Assembly: GCF_900156745.1 (NCBI RefSeq)
Contig: NZ_LT707065.1
Location: 1,302,001 to 1,366,000, forward strand
Direction of reading: 5' to 3'
DNA length: 64,000 nt
Source: Achromobacter sp. MFA1 R4
GTDB lineage: Bacteria > Pseudomonadota > Gammaproteobacteria > Burkholderiales > Burkholderiaceae_B
This document shows, piece after piece, positions 1 to 8,062 of this stretch. Below the pieces are notes generated by a model. That model made no database searches. It was not told the origin of the DNA and was given only the letters and a program-made list of their open reading frames with translations. A program made the translations under genes and the position numbers. Each line of letters starts with the position of its first letter. Position 1 is the stretch's first letter.

Positions 1-1040
1 TCGTGGCCTACGCCATCGCCGGCACCATCCGCTTCGACATCGAGCGCGACGTGCTGGGCGTAACCGCCGACGGCCGCGAAATCCGCCTGAAGGACATCTG
101 GCCCAGCGACGAGGAAATCGACGCCATGGTCAAGTCCGCGGTCAAGCCGGAGCAGTTCCGCAAGGTCTATGCCCCGATGTTCGGCATCAAGGACGACCGC
201 CAGACCGCCGTCAGCCCGCTGTACGACTGGCGCCCGCAAAGCACCTACATCCGCCGCCCGCCCTACTGGGAAGGCGCGCTCGCCGGCGAACGCACGCTGC
301 GCGGCATGCTGCCGCTGGCCGTGCTGGGCGACAACATCACCACCGACCACCTGTCGCCGTCCAACGCCATCCTGCTGGACAGCGCCGCGGGCGAGTACCT
401 GCACAAGATGGGCCTGCCCGAAGAGGACTTCAACTCCTACGCCACGCACCGCGGCGATCACCTGACCGCGCAGCGCGCCACCTTCGCCAATCCCAAGCTC
501 TTCAACGAGATGGTCAAGAACGCCGACGGCAGCGTGAAGCAGGGCTCGCTGGCGCGCGTGGAGCCCGAAGGCCAGGTCATGCGCATGTGGGAAGCCATTG
601 AAACCTACATGAACCGCAAGCAGCCGCTCATCATCGTGGCCGGCGCCGACTACGGCCAGGGCTCGTCGCGCGACTGGGCCGCCAAGGGCGTGCGCCTGGC
701 CGGGGTCGAGGCCATCGTCGCCGAAGGCTTCGAACGCATCCACCGCACCAACCTCATCGGGATGGGCGTGCTGCCGCTGGAATTCAAGCCGGGCGTGAAC
801 CGCAAGACCCTGGCGCTGGACGGCACCGAAAGCTACGACGTGACCGGCGAACGCAAGCCGCGCGCGGACCTGACGCTGGTCATCCACCGCCGCAACGGCA
901 GCACCGAGCAGGTCCCGGTGACCTGCCGCCTGGACACCGCCGAAGAAGTCTCGATCTACGAAGCCGGCGGCGTGCTGCAGCGCTTTGCGCAGGATTTCCT
1001 GGAGGCCGCCTCCGCCTCCGGCGCCGGCAAGCTCGCCTGA
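1..1040 (+). CDS. acnD: 2-methylcitrate dehydratase AcnD, C-terminal part (Fe/S-dependent)
   Basis: This is the last 345 codons of an aconitase-superfamily protein whose start lies before the window; the frame is open from base 3. AcnD dehydrates 2-methylcitrate to 2-methyl-trans-aconitate in propionate catabolism (family knowledge). The visible part covers the linker with LGDNITTDHLSPSNAI and the swivelling domain 4 with GADYGQGSSRDWAAKG, which holds substrate-binding Ser and Arg residues. The [4Fe-4S] cysteines would be upstream. The assignment as AcnD rather than AcnA rests on prpF lying directly downstream, the usual acnD-prpF pairing that replaces prpD. The stop is followed by a 22-bp palindrome before prpF. 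Confidence 0.93.
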   Translation, partial: VAYAIAGTIRFDIERDVLGVTADGREIRLKDIWPSDEEIDAMVKSAVKPEQFRKVYAPMFGIKDDRQTAVSPLYDWRPQSTYIRRPPYWEGALAGERTLRGMLPLAVLGDNITTDHLSPSNAILLDSAAGEYLHKMGLPEEDFNSYATHRGDHLTAQRATFANPKLFNEMVKNADGSVKQGSLARVEPEGQVMRMWEAIETYMNRKQPLIIVAGADYGQGSSRDWAAKGVRLAGVEAIVAEGFERIHRTNLIGMGVLPLEFKPGVNRKTLALDGTESYDVTGERKPRADLTLVIHRRNGSTEQVPVTCRLDTAEEVSIYEAGGVLQRFAQDFLEAASASGAGKLA

Positions 1041-1058
1041 CCGGCCGTCATGCAGACC

Positions 1059-1080
1059 GGCGGGCGTTGCAACGCCCGCC
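1059..1080. promoter_or_regulatory. 22-bp perfect palindrome between acnD and prpF
   Basis: GGCGGGCGTT GC AACGCCCGCC is perfectly self-complementary and lies 19 bp after the acnD stop and 30 bp before the prpF start. As RNA it could fold into a GC-rich hairpin that tunes the acnD/prpF ratio. No U-tract follows, so it is not a typical intrinsic terminator. The palindrome is seen directly; the role is inferred. Confidence 0.5.
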
Positions 1081-1110
1081 GCCCCTATTCCGATATCTCA
1101 GGACTGTTTC

Positions 1111-2295
1111 ATGGCACATGCTCCCCAAACCAAGATCGCGGCCACCTACATGCGCGGCGGCACCAGCAAAGGCGTGTTCTTCAAGCTGGACGACCTGCCC
1201 GAGTCCGCGCGCGTGCCCGGCGCCGCGCGCGACGCGCTGCTGCTGCGCGTGATCGGCAGCCCCGACCCCTACGGCAAGCAGATCGACGGCATGGGCGCCG
1301 CCACCTCCAGCACCAGCAAGACCGTCATCGTCGCCAAGAGCACGCGTCCCGACCATGACGTGGACTATCTCTTCGGCCAGGTCTCCATCGACCAGCCCTT
1401 CGTGGACTGGAGCGGCAACTGCGGCAACCTGTCCGCCGCGGTCGGCCCCTTCGCCATCACCAACGGCCTCGTCGATCCGGCCCGCATCCCGCAGGACGGC
1501 ACCGCCGTGGTGCGCATCTGGCAGGCCAACATCCAGAAAACCATCATCGCGCACGTGCCCATCACCGGCGGCGCGGTGCAGGAGACGGGCGACTTCGAAC
1601 TGGACGGCGTGACCTTCCCGGCCGCCGAACTGCGCCTGGAATTCATGGACCCGGCCGAGGAAGGCGACGGCGGTTCCATGTTCCCCACCGGCAACCTGGT
1701 CGACAACCTGGAAGTGCCGGGCGTGGGCACCTTCAAGGCCACGATGATCAACTCCGGCATCCCCACGATCTTCCTGCAAGCCGATGCCCTGGGCTACACC
1801 GGCACGGAACTGCAGGAAGCCATCAACGGCGACGCCGCCGCGCTGGCGCGCTTCGAGACCATCCGCGCCCACGGCGCGCTGCGCATGGGCCTCATCAAGG
1901 ACATCGCCGAGGCCGCCAGCCGCCAGCACACCCCCAAGATCGCCTTCGTCGCCCCGCCCAAGGCCTACGTGTCGTCCAGCGGCAAGCAGATCGGCACGGG
2001 CGACGTCGACGTCCTGGTGCGCGCCCTGTCCATGGGCAAGCTGCACCACGCCATGATGGGCACGGCCTCCGTCGCCATCGCCACCGCGGCCGCCGTGCCC
2101 GGCACGCTGGTCAACCTGGCCGCGGGCGGCGGTGAACGCGACAACGTGTGCTTCGGCCACCCCTCAGGCACGCTGCGCGTGGGCGCGCAGGCGCAGCTGG
2201 TTGACGGCGAATGGAAAGTCACCAAGGCCATCATGAGCCGCAGCGCGCGGGTGCTGATGGAAGGGCGGGTGCATGTGCCGCGGGAGGGGTTTTGA
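1111..2295 (+). CDS. prpF: 2-methylaconitate cis-trans isomerase PrpF
   Basis: A 394-residue protein of the PrpF family (diaminopimelate-epimerase fold), matching the family's usual length. PrpF isomerises 2-methyl-trans-aconitate made by AcnD to the cis form used by aconitase. The N-terminus has the family signature YMRGGTSKGVFF; SGNCGNLSAAVGPFA holds a conserved active-site Cys region; a conserved GGGERDNVCFGHPSG motif lies near the end. The start at 1111 is chosen because AGGA lies 8 bp upstream and the protein then begins as in homologues; a longer frame from 985 would overlap acnD. The last 518 bp reappear, diverged, at 4828-5345. Confidence 0.95.
   Translation: MAHAPQTKIAATYMRGGTSKGVFFKLDDLPESARVPGAARDALLLRVIGSPDPYGKQIDGMGAATSSTSKTVIVAKSTRPDHDVDYLFGQVSIDQPFVDWSGNCGNLSAAVGPFAITNGLVDPARIPQDGTAVVRIWQANIQKTIIAHVPITGGAVQETGDFELDGVTFPAAELRLEFMDPAEEGDGGSMFPTGNLVDNLEVPGVGTFKATMINSGIPTIFLQADALGYTGTELQEAINGDAAALARFETIRAHGALRMGLIKDIAEAASRQHTPKIAFVAPPKAYVSSSGKQIGTGDVDVLVRALSMGKLHHAMMGTASVAIATAAAVPGTLVNLAAGGGERDNVCFGHPSGTLRVGAQAQLVDGEWKVTKAIMSRSARVLMEGRVHVPREGF
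1778..2295 (+). repeat. Direct repeat copy 1 (prpF 3' end)
   Basis: The C-terminal 172 codons of prpF. A colinear second copy without indels occurs exactly 3050 bp downstream (4828-5345), with roughly two dozen substitutions by eye, or about 95% identity. The homology starts sharply at AAGCCGAYGCCCT and runs to the stop codon. Confidence 0.9.
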
Positions 2296-2353
2296 CGGGA
2301 GATCAGAATCGCGAGGCAGCAGCCTGCAGTTCTGGGCGGAAAGTTCAGGAGTA

Positions 2354-2656
2354 TTACCTTTCAACACCGCCCGTTAAGCAGGAAGCCCGGTGCAGGTCGG
2401 AGATGAAAATCCAAAGCGTATTGGGAATTTCGTTGTGACAACGCATTCCGAAACTCGCAACGTCGACATCGAATTTGACTAATACGCGTTCTCCACGTTC
2501 ATGGCGGGGTAGGCCCGATTGCGACTCTACCTTGACGACCAGACCTCGCTGCCCGACCAGTTTCCAGTAATTTTCCGAATCTCGTGTTGAGGCGGCGGTC
2601 GTTTTCGTTCCGAGAAAGGTCTCTATGACAACGGGATCATTCGGGAAGAAATTCAT
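2354..2656 (-). CDS. Small hypothetical protein, candidate orphan immunity protein
   Basis: A 100-residue protein that I do not recognise. The start at 2656 is preceded by GGAGG with 5-bp spacing, which supports real translation. The sequence is polar and acidic/mixed, with a beta-rich middle (RGLVVKVESQ, RVLVKFDVDV) and a C-terminal FISDL. It lies downstream of the Rhs toxin remnant on the same strand, in the position where displaced immunity genes collect. It is clearly poorer in G+C than prpF, suggesting transfer. No signal peptide or membrane segment is visible. The function is inferred from context only. Confidence 0.5.
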   Translation of the reverse strand: MNFFPNDPVVIETFLGTKTTAASTRDSENYWKLVGQRGLVVKVESQSGLPRHERGERVLVKFDVDVASFGMRCHNEIPNTLWIFISDLHRASCLTGGVER

Positions 2657-2810
2657 TAGCGCCTCCAAAATTCTGCCAAACAGTTCAAAGAGCTCGGCTT
2701 ATCTGGCGCTCACGTCCCGGATAAGGCCCTTTTCGCGGCCTGCGGGCATATCAAGGACGCACCTCGTCCATCGTCGCCAGCAAATGTTTTCGCGCCATTG
2801 GCCGGGTCCA

Positions 2811-3080
2811 TCACCGGTGAACGCTCGACCCTAGCAATTTTTGAAGACGCCGCACCTCCTGCAATAGGCGAGGAACATCCTGCCTTGCGTGAGCGATAAA
2901 GTCCTGATCGGCTACAGTCGCCCCAGACAACTCTATGTCCTCATGCCTAGCCCCCGGTGGCCCCGTTCGAATAAAATTCGAACCGCTCTCGTGGTCTCTA
3001 CCCTCTATATATGACTGCCATGGGCCGGGCGTTGCCGCCTGGCAGCGCGCTTCGATTCGATCTAGTTCTGCACTGTCCAT
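2811..3080 (-). CDS. Hypothetical protein of the ATPGPW type, candidate immunity or accessory protein
   Basis: An 89-residue protein starting at ATG 3080, with AAGGTG 8 bp upstream. It begins LDRIEARCQAATPGPWQSYI, continues with EGRDHESGSNF and ends in a short helical stretch (RQDVPRLLQEVRRLQKLL) that could form a coiled coil. I recall similar small ATPGPW proteins from phage-like and polymorphic-toxin loci, but their function is not known to me. It sits between other small genes downstream of the Rhs toxin tip on the same strand. Confidence 0.6.
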   Translation of the reverse strand: MDSAELDRIEARCQAATPGPWQSYIEGRDHESGSNFIRTGPPGARHEDIELSGATVADQDFIAHARQDVPRLLQEVRRLQKLLGSSVHR

Positions 3081-3152
3081 GCTGATTCACCTTGTCACGC
3101 TGGGGTTTTTGACCACAGGGGTCATCAATGATTAGGCCTGCTTGCCCGTGAT

Positions 3153-3335
3153 TCAGGAAAGTGTCGCATGATACGGATTACTTCTGGTTGGAGAAGGAAC
3201 AACATCACCACCTGCCGCTGTCACAGCGCCAACCGTGGTGGTTCCCACCTTGGAGTGCGGAATACTCGCGGTTAGTTCTCCAAGCGACTTACCGTTTGCA
3301 CTGTTTACAGAGACACCGCTTATCTTCATGCTCAT
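3153..3335 (-). CDS. 60-residue hypothetical protein
   Basis: Starts at ATG 3335, with GAGGG 8 bp upstream (an in-frame TTG lies two codons earlier). The sequence is rich in Ser, Thr, Gly and Val (MKISGVSVNSANGKSLGEL, VGAVTAAGGDVVPSP), with no membrane segment or recognised motif. It lies between the candidate immunity gene and the ATPGPW protein on the same strand. It may be a remnant of a toxin or structural protein. Coding status rests on the ribosome-binding site and context only. Confidence 0.35.
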   Translation of the reverse strand: MSMKISGVSVNSANGKSLGELTASIPHSKVGTTTVGAVTAAGGDVVPSPTRSNPYHATLS

Positions 3336-3390
3336 CGTCAATTCCCTCGATTATGACGTGAGTCAGGTTCTCACTGGTCATTACATATGC

Positions 3391-3870
3391 TTAGTCGACC
3401 TTGAACTTGTGCATTCGGGTATGTTGCTCTAGATATAGCCGAAAGCTTCGGCAATACTCATGCCCCAGCAAACCAATATCGGCAAAAACAAACCCCAGCA
3501 TAAAGTCTGCCCCATCCTTCGTCAGCGAGGACCTCTCTCTGCTAAATAGGGCATATTGGATTATTTTCAACAATACCTGCTCACTCTCTTCAAAATTGGC
3601 GCCTTCCCTATTCTTCATGTTTTCTATGCACAATTGGTCCAGCAAGTCCGGACCGGTTTTTTGGGACAGATGATCCCTGATGATGTCAATGTAGGAAGCA
3701 ACGATGCTTTTGACCCGAGATGAAATACAGAGGCATGTCCGCTCATGGATCAGGCAGTCCTCAATATAGTCAGTCAGAACGAAGAAAAAGTCCTCATAAC
3801 TCATCGATTCAATATTGAAGCCCTCTTCAAAGATCTTGTATTGATTCATGCAGTCACTTGCGTCGCTCAT
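3391..3870 (-). CDS. Putative immunity protein for the Rhs deaminase toxin
   Basis: A 159-residue acidic protein starting at ATG 3870, with AGAAGGGA 7 bp upstream; an in-frame ATG nine codons earlier lacks such a site. It lies 41 bp downstream of the Rhs toxin stop codon on the same strand, the standard position of a cognate immunity gene. The sequence is helical, with no signal peptide, and includes YEDFFFVLTDYIEDCLIHER and a C-terminal LLGHEYCRSFRLYLEQH. I do not recognise a named family. Its base composition is much more AT-rich than the flanking chromosome, as is usual for toxin-immunity cassettes. Confidence 0.65.
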   Translation of the reverse strand: MSDASDCMNQYKIFEEGFNIESMSYEDFFFVLTDYIEDCLIHERTCLCISSRVKSIVASYIDIIRDHLSQKTGPDLLDQLCIENMKNREGANFEESEQVLLKIIQYALFSRERSSLTKDGADFMLGFVFADIGLLGHEYCRSFRLYLEQHTRMHKFKVD

Positions 3871-3911
3871 GTTTGGATCCCTTCTCTTGTTACTCATCTA
3901 CCGTCCAGCGC

Positions 3912-4823
3912 TTATCTCGTTGGGCAATCGTCTCTGATTCCCAGTTGCCGCTGGACATGGGCGCAAGAGCCACAAGCAGGCATGGGTTTGGCTTTCTTGT
4001 CGTTGCGCCAGGTTTGGGAAGATCCGCCTTGAACCAGATCTTTCAGTTCGTCGAGTGTTTCTATCCCTTCGGCATTCGCGGCTTTACTCAACGCGTCCGC
4101 TTCGGCGCAAGCCCCGTGATATTCGCTTCGCTCAGTCAGCGGAACATTGTCATAAGCTGCCTTAACGGCAGCGTTTGTTATGCCTCTTCCGCCCTCGCCG
4201 GAGCTGAGTCCCCATTGCGAACCTCCCGGTATGTTCTGCGCGCGAAGTACACCTCTAGCACCCGCTAGCCCGAGCGGATCCAGCCATTCGATGGGGTTAT
4301 GGGCATACTGATAAATGTTCAGCCCACCCGAAAATCCGATCGGATCCTTCGATATGAACCGCCCGATCTGCGGAGCATAGTACCGATGGCGGTTGTAATG
4401 CAGGCCTGTTTCGGGGTCCAGATACTGCCCCTGGAATCGGATCGGATTACGGATTCCCGCCGCGCGGGCGGCATCGGTGATGGCCTCTTTGGTCGCGCCC
4501 CACGCGTGGTACTGCGCGCTCCAGGCGATCTCGCCTTGCGCGTCCGTCAGTTCCTGCGGCGTGCCCAGGTGATCGCAGTGATACCAAGCGAGGGCGTCCA
4601 CGGGGTCTGGAGCGGGCGAGGTTATCCTTAGCGGATCGCGGTCGATGTCATAGGCGCCGGCGTACTCCGGTTGCCGGTGCAGGAGAATGGGTTTGCGGCT
4701 GATTGCCTGGGCCAGCGGCACGAAAATTCCGGGTTCGTAGAGATAGTGCGCGATCTGGTCATCAGCGCCTTCCCATGCCAGGGTGTCGCCATCCCAGCCG
4801 TAGAGTGTCGTGCTGCAGCCCAT
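3912..4823 (-). pseudogene. Rhs/YD-repeat protein C-terminal fragment with YwqJ-like deaminase toxin tip
   Basis: About 303 residues of the end of an Rhs protein, read from GCSTTLYGWDGDTLAWEG to the stop. It contains the conserved end of the Rhs cage (YHCDHLGTPQELTDAQGEIAW, RFQGQYLDPETGLHYNRHRY split by short spacers) and the core boundary PIEWLDPLGL near residue 186. The 117-residue tip has HGACAEADAL (Cys239, Glu241) and PACGSC (Cys284, Cys287), the zinc and proton-shuttle pattern of YwqJ-like nucleotide deaminase toxins. The normal N-terminal part of well over 1000 residues is missing: upstream of 4823 the frame runs into antisense prpF. It is therefore a stranded tip, probably silent unless recombined onto a full rhs gene. 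Confidence 0.85.
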
Positions 4824-4827
4824 CTGG

Positions 4828-5345
4828 AAGCCGACGCCCTGGGCTACACCGGCACGGAACTGCAGGAAGCCATCAACGACGACGCTGCCGCGCTGGCGCG
4901 CTTCGAGACCATCCGCGCTCACGGCGCGCTGCGCATGGGCCTCATCAAGGACATCGCCGAGGCCGCCAGCCGCCAGCACACCGCCAAGATCGCCTTCGTC
5001 GTGCCGCCCAAGCCCTACGTGTCGTCCTGCGGCAAACGGATCGGCGCGGGCGACATCGACGTCCTGGTGCGCGCCCTGTCCATGGGCAAGCTGCACCACG
5101 CCATGATGGGCACGGCCTCCGTCGCCATCGCCACCGCGGCCGCCGTGCCCGGCACACTGGTCAACCTGGCCGCGGGCGGCGGCGAACGCGACAACGTGTG
5201 CTTCGGCCCCCCGTCCGGCACGCTGCGCGTGGGCGCGCAGGCGCAGTTGGTGAACGGCGAATGGAAAGTCACCAAGGCCATCATGAGCCGCAGCGCGCGG
5301 GTGCTGATGGAAGGGCGGGTGCATGTGCCGCGGGTGGGGTTTTAA
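4828..5345 (+). pseudogene. Truncated second copy of prpF (C-terminal 172 codons), direct repeat copy 2
   Basis: Colinear with 1778-2295 at a constant 3050-bp offset, still open to a stop at the same place (PRVGF versus PREGF). Changes include Cys for Ser in VSSCGKRI, Pro-Pro for His-Pro in CFGPPSG, and Asn-Gly-Glu in place of Asp-Gly-Glu near the end. It lacks the N-terminal half, including the GGTSKG and SGNCGNL motifs, so it cannot be an active isomerase. It may be a trace of recombination that brought the Rhs tip into this site. Confidence 0.88.
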
Positions 5346-5409
5346 GGGGCCCTCGGCATAAAGCCGGTTATGAACGGCGGACCACCGTTAATCGCTCTGT
5401 GGAGGCATG

Positions 5410-7611
5410 TTATTTATCCCACGTCCTGATCGACCATATCAAGTTCATTGACCCCAAAAAAGCCCAACTGCTTTCGCCGTTCCTGGCCATTAACGACTTG
5501 TTCTCGCAGCGTTTATCCGGGATAAAAACCTTAAAAGCGGGATAATCCCGACGCTCAACAACCGTTCCGTTGCAGCCCGCCAAATTTATTCGCCCCACTT
5601 CGCGGAACGTGCTGTAGACTTTCCCCCAATACCACTCGGACCAAATTCCCGCCGTACTTCTCGTCCAAGTTCTGGTTCCCGCCTTGTCTCCATGTGAGTA
5701 TTCGAATTTGAATTTAATTGGCCTCTCCAGCGCTATTTGGTCCACGGACCGCAGGAATGCGGTCGTACCTACCACTCCAAGAACGGCCACAAAGAGCAAT
5801 ACCCACGGCGCTCGCCAAATCGGCACCGAGCGGACTGAAGTCTGGAAAATCGCATTTTCGACAGCATCACTTTCCCGCAAAATTAGCCGTTTTGAGTTCA
5901 TGTCACTGGCCGCATTTGTTCGGCAGTTATGGTAGCGACTTAAGACGTAAGACATAATTCCTATTGCCAGAGCCAGCACGATCAAATTCATCATGCTTTC
6001 AACCGGGGTCGGCGAGCCCTGCACTATTGAAGTGGTGGATCGTTCCCAACCGACAACGTTCGCGAAATTTAACAGCCTGCCGAACTCATGCATCAATAGT
6101 ATCGAAAAATTTACGAGAAACGAAGATAGCGTCATTGCCACCAAGAGAGCAGTTAAGAACCCCAAAAAGCGTACGCGTCGACTTGCATTGAACCGCTTCG
6201 CAGTGATACTAACTACTATTCCCGTCGCAACCAATAACAGCAGCAACGCGCTAGAAGTAAAAATCGAAGATGCTAGCGCACGATCGAAGACCTTTGAAAC
6301 TGGGACTATATCAAAAACAATAATTTCGGCGACCTTGCCCACCACGCGACTATCGGTAAAATTCCCGAGAACAACGCCTAGCATTGAGAACGCCCATATT
6401 TCCAGAACCACCAGCACAGTATCGGTCCAACGACGCCTTTCGGCTCGGTTGCTCATCAAAGTTCTGTAGGCGTGATGCACCACCAGTAATCCCACTCCCA
6501 CCAGCGCAACAAAGAAGAAGGCCACAGCAACCCACAAACCCGGTTCCGCTGACAGACAATTTACCAGTGCCCCCCATAACTCTTCGCCGACCGTTCGAGA
6601 ACACCAATTACCGCCAAAGTTGCTAAGTGCTTCTAACATCCTGGCACTTATGAGCCCGCAGGCTAAACAATATAGACGATCAACATGCAGCCAGCCGGCT
6701 CCCATTTCGACCCGTTCCAACCGGTCGGCGGCAGAAGGATGAAACGACCGGAAGAGTCGAAAGGAAACATTCTCGTTTTCCGCCGCGACTGCAAGGTTCC
6801 GAATGAGTCCTTGCCTAAAACCTTGCTGGGCCGCGCCCTCGTCGGCAATGAACTCGCGCAAGCGCAAAATGTGGCGCAGCATCACTCCAATGACTAGGGC
6901 ACTTATCAGCGGAGGAGTTCCTACGGCTCCAGCGACTATCAGGTTCCGACTTAGACCGGCAATAGCCTGCCCCGCTTCCAGCCACGCTGGCACGCGAGCA
7001 ATAACTTTTCCCCAAAACAGCCCCTGATGCAGAACCAAATTCAAGGTTAGCAATAGAGTATATGCAATAAAGGTATACCAAGTTCCAATGAGCAAGAACG
7101 TATCGCGCTTTGCTAAATGAACACACTCATGCGCAATGATGCTATCTGCTTGGGCTGCTGCTTTGCGCCACAGTAACCTGAGGCCGCCTCCAACAATGAC
7201 ATACTGCTGTGGCCATGCCAGAACACAGCATGCATTCGTGTCTGCCAGATTGGGGGTAGCAAGGAATCGCGGCCGCTGTTTAACGATGCTGTGTGCAATG
7301 TAGGTTACGTTCTCACTAAACGCAGGGTCAGCATCCGATAGATCTCTAGGTCTTACTTGTCGTATCAAACGATATAGTCGAAAACATCCAATAGCTCCTG
7401 CCAGCCCTAGCAGGAGGGCAACTTGAGCCCCTCTTTCAATCACTGACCACCATAGATCATTAGTATTGTTTCCGATCCATCTGCTTAGCCAGTAGCCCCC
7501 AAGGTACGTTTGCTGCACAGCTTCCAGAATCATGTATACCCACACCAGCAACAATCCGAACCTAGTATCATCGGTCAACAATAGCTGATTAAGTCTTCGC
7601 GGATTCAACAT
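5410..7611 (-). CDS. M48-family membrane metallopeptidase
   Basis: A 733-residue polytopic membrane protein. Two or three hydrophobic segments in the first 80 residues precede the zinc site HECVH (161-165). The third ligand sits in REFIADEGA (Glu253), and FHPSAADRLERV follows: this is the M48 (Ste24/HtpX-like) order. Many more hydrophobic segments follow to about residue 620, then a soluble tail. M48 enzymes cleave membrane or unfolded proteins at the cytoplasmic membrane. The start at ATG 7611 is preferred over a TTG four codons earlier. It overlaps the upstream 157-residue gene by 23 bp, so the two are co-translated. The long C-terminal membrane region is unusual for M48. AT-rich codon use suggests transfer. 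Confidence 0.8.
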   Translation of the reverse strand: MLNPRRLNQLLLTDDTRFGLLLVWVYMILEAVQQTYLGGYWLSRWIGNNTNDLWWSVIERGAQVALLLGLAGAIGCFRLYRLIRQVRPRDLSDADPAFSENVTYIAHSIVKQRPRFLATPNLADTNACCVLAWPQQYVIVGGGLRLLWRKAAAQADSIIAHECVHLAKRDTFLLIGTWYTFIAYTLLLTLNLVLHQGLFWGKVIARVPAWLEAGQAIAGLSRNLIVAGAVGTPPLISALVIGVMLRHILRLREFIADEGAAQQGFRQGLIRNLAVAAENENVSFRLFRSFHPSAADRLERVEMGAGWLHVDRLYCLACGLISARMLEALSNFGGNWCSRTVGEELWGALVNCLSAEPGLWVAVAFFFVALVGVGLLVVHHAYRTLMSNRAERRRWTDTVLVVLEIWAFSMLGVVLGNFTDSRVVGKVAEIIVFDIVPVSKVFDRALASSIFTSSALLLLLVATGIVVSITAKRFNASRRVRFLGFLTALLVAMTLSSFLVNFSILLMHEFGRLLNFANVVGWERSTTSIVQGSPTPVESMMNLIVLALAIGIMSYVLSRYHNCRTNAASDMNSKRLILRESDAVENAIFQTSVRSVPIWRAPWVLLFVAVLGVVGTTAFLRSVDQIALERPIKFKFEYSHGDKAGTRTWTRSTAGIWSEWYWGKVYSTFREVGRINLAGCNGTVVERRDYPAFKVFIPDKRCENKSLMARNGESSWAFLGSMNLIWSIRTWDK

Positions 7612-8062
7612 ATTCCGCCCCAATGAATTGAGCGATCAGCGCATCGGCCAGAGCCGCAGCGGTGCGAGGACTAAGCTTTCGGTCGGCAGCCGCCCGAAAT
7701 ATGGCTTCTCGTATTTGCTGACAAGATACCGAAATTCTATTCTTTAGTTCGGGCGGAGTGGACGGACAGGAGGCCCGACGCTCTAATTCCTTTTTCAGAG
7801 CGTCTTTTCCGATATCCAGCGCCGCATCGAAGAGTTTAGGCAGGACCATCTGCATCACCGAAGACGCTATGCCGAAAAGTACTCCTGCGACAAGTTGTAT
7901 TTGACCGGCATCGAACGCCCCCGGTTGTCGTCCTATGTCCGTAGCAGGGATGCTATGCATTTCCACTATTTCCGGCAGCATTTCATATTCAACCGGATCC
8001 TCAGTTTTCAAGACCGACCCAATTGCTTGCCAAACTGTCAACTCACCCTTGCTCATTTTCAT
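7589..8062 (-). CDS. Hypothetical partner of the M48 protease
   Basis: A 157-residue protein starting at ATG 8062 with GGAG 7 bp upstream. Residues about 50-80 (IQLVAGVLFGIASSVMQMVL) form one hydrophobic or amphipathic helix, followed by a charged helix DIGKDALKKELERR and a C-terminal ALADALIAQFIGAE. I recognise no family. Its stop lies inside the M48 gene start (23-bp overlap), so it is probably an adaptor, substrate or regulator of that protease. The pair is the only content of an AT-richer block between the prpF duplication and the chemoreceptor. Confidence 0.65.
   Translation of the reverse strand: MKMSKGELTVWQAIGSVLKTEDPVEYEMLPEIVEMHSIPATDIGRQPGAFDAGQIQLVAGVLFGIASSVMQMVLPKLFDAALDIGKDALKKELERRASCPSTPPELKNRISVSCQQIREAIFRAAADRKLSPRTAAALADALIAQFIGAEYVESAKT

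Noticed and set aside
3912-5324. A single 470-codon open frame joining antisense prpF to the Rhs tip
   Set aside because: The first ~165 residues are the antisense of the prpF duplicate and have no protein character; only the part from about 4823 down has Rhs homology.
4671-5345. A plus-strand frame containing the prpF copy, read as a gene
   Set aside because: Its first ~50 residues are antisense Rhs sequence, and the PrpF N-terminal half with its active-site motifs is missing. It is treated as a pseudogene.
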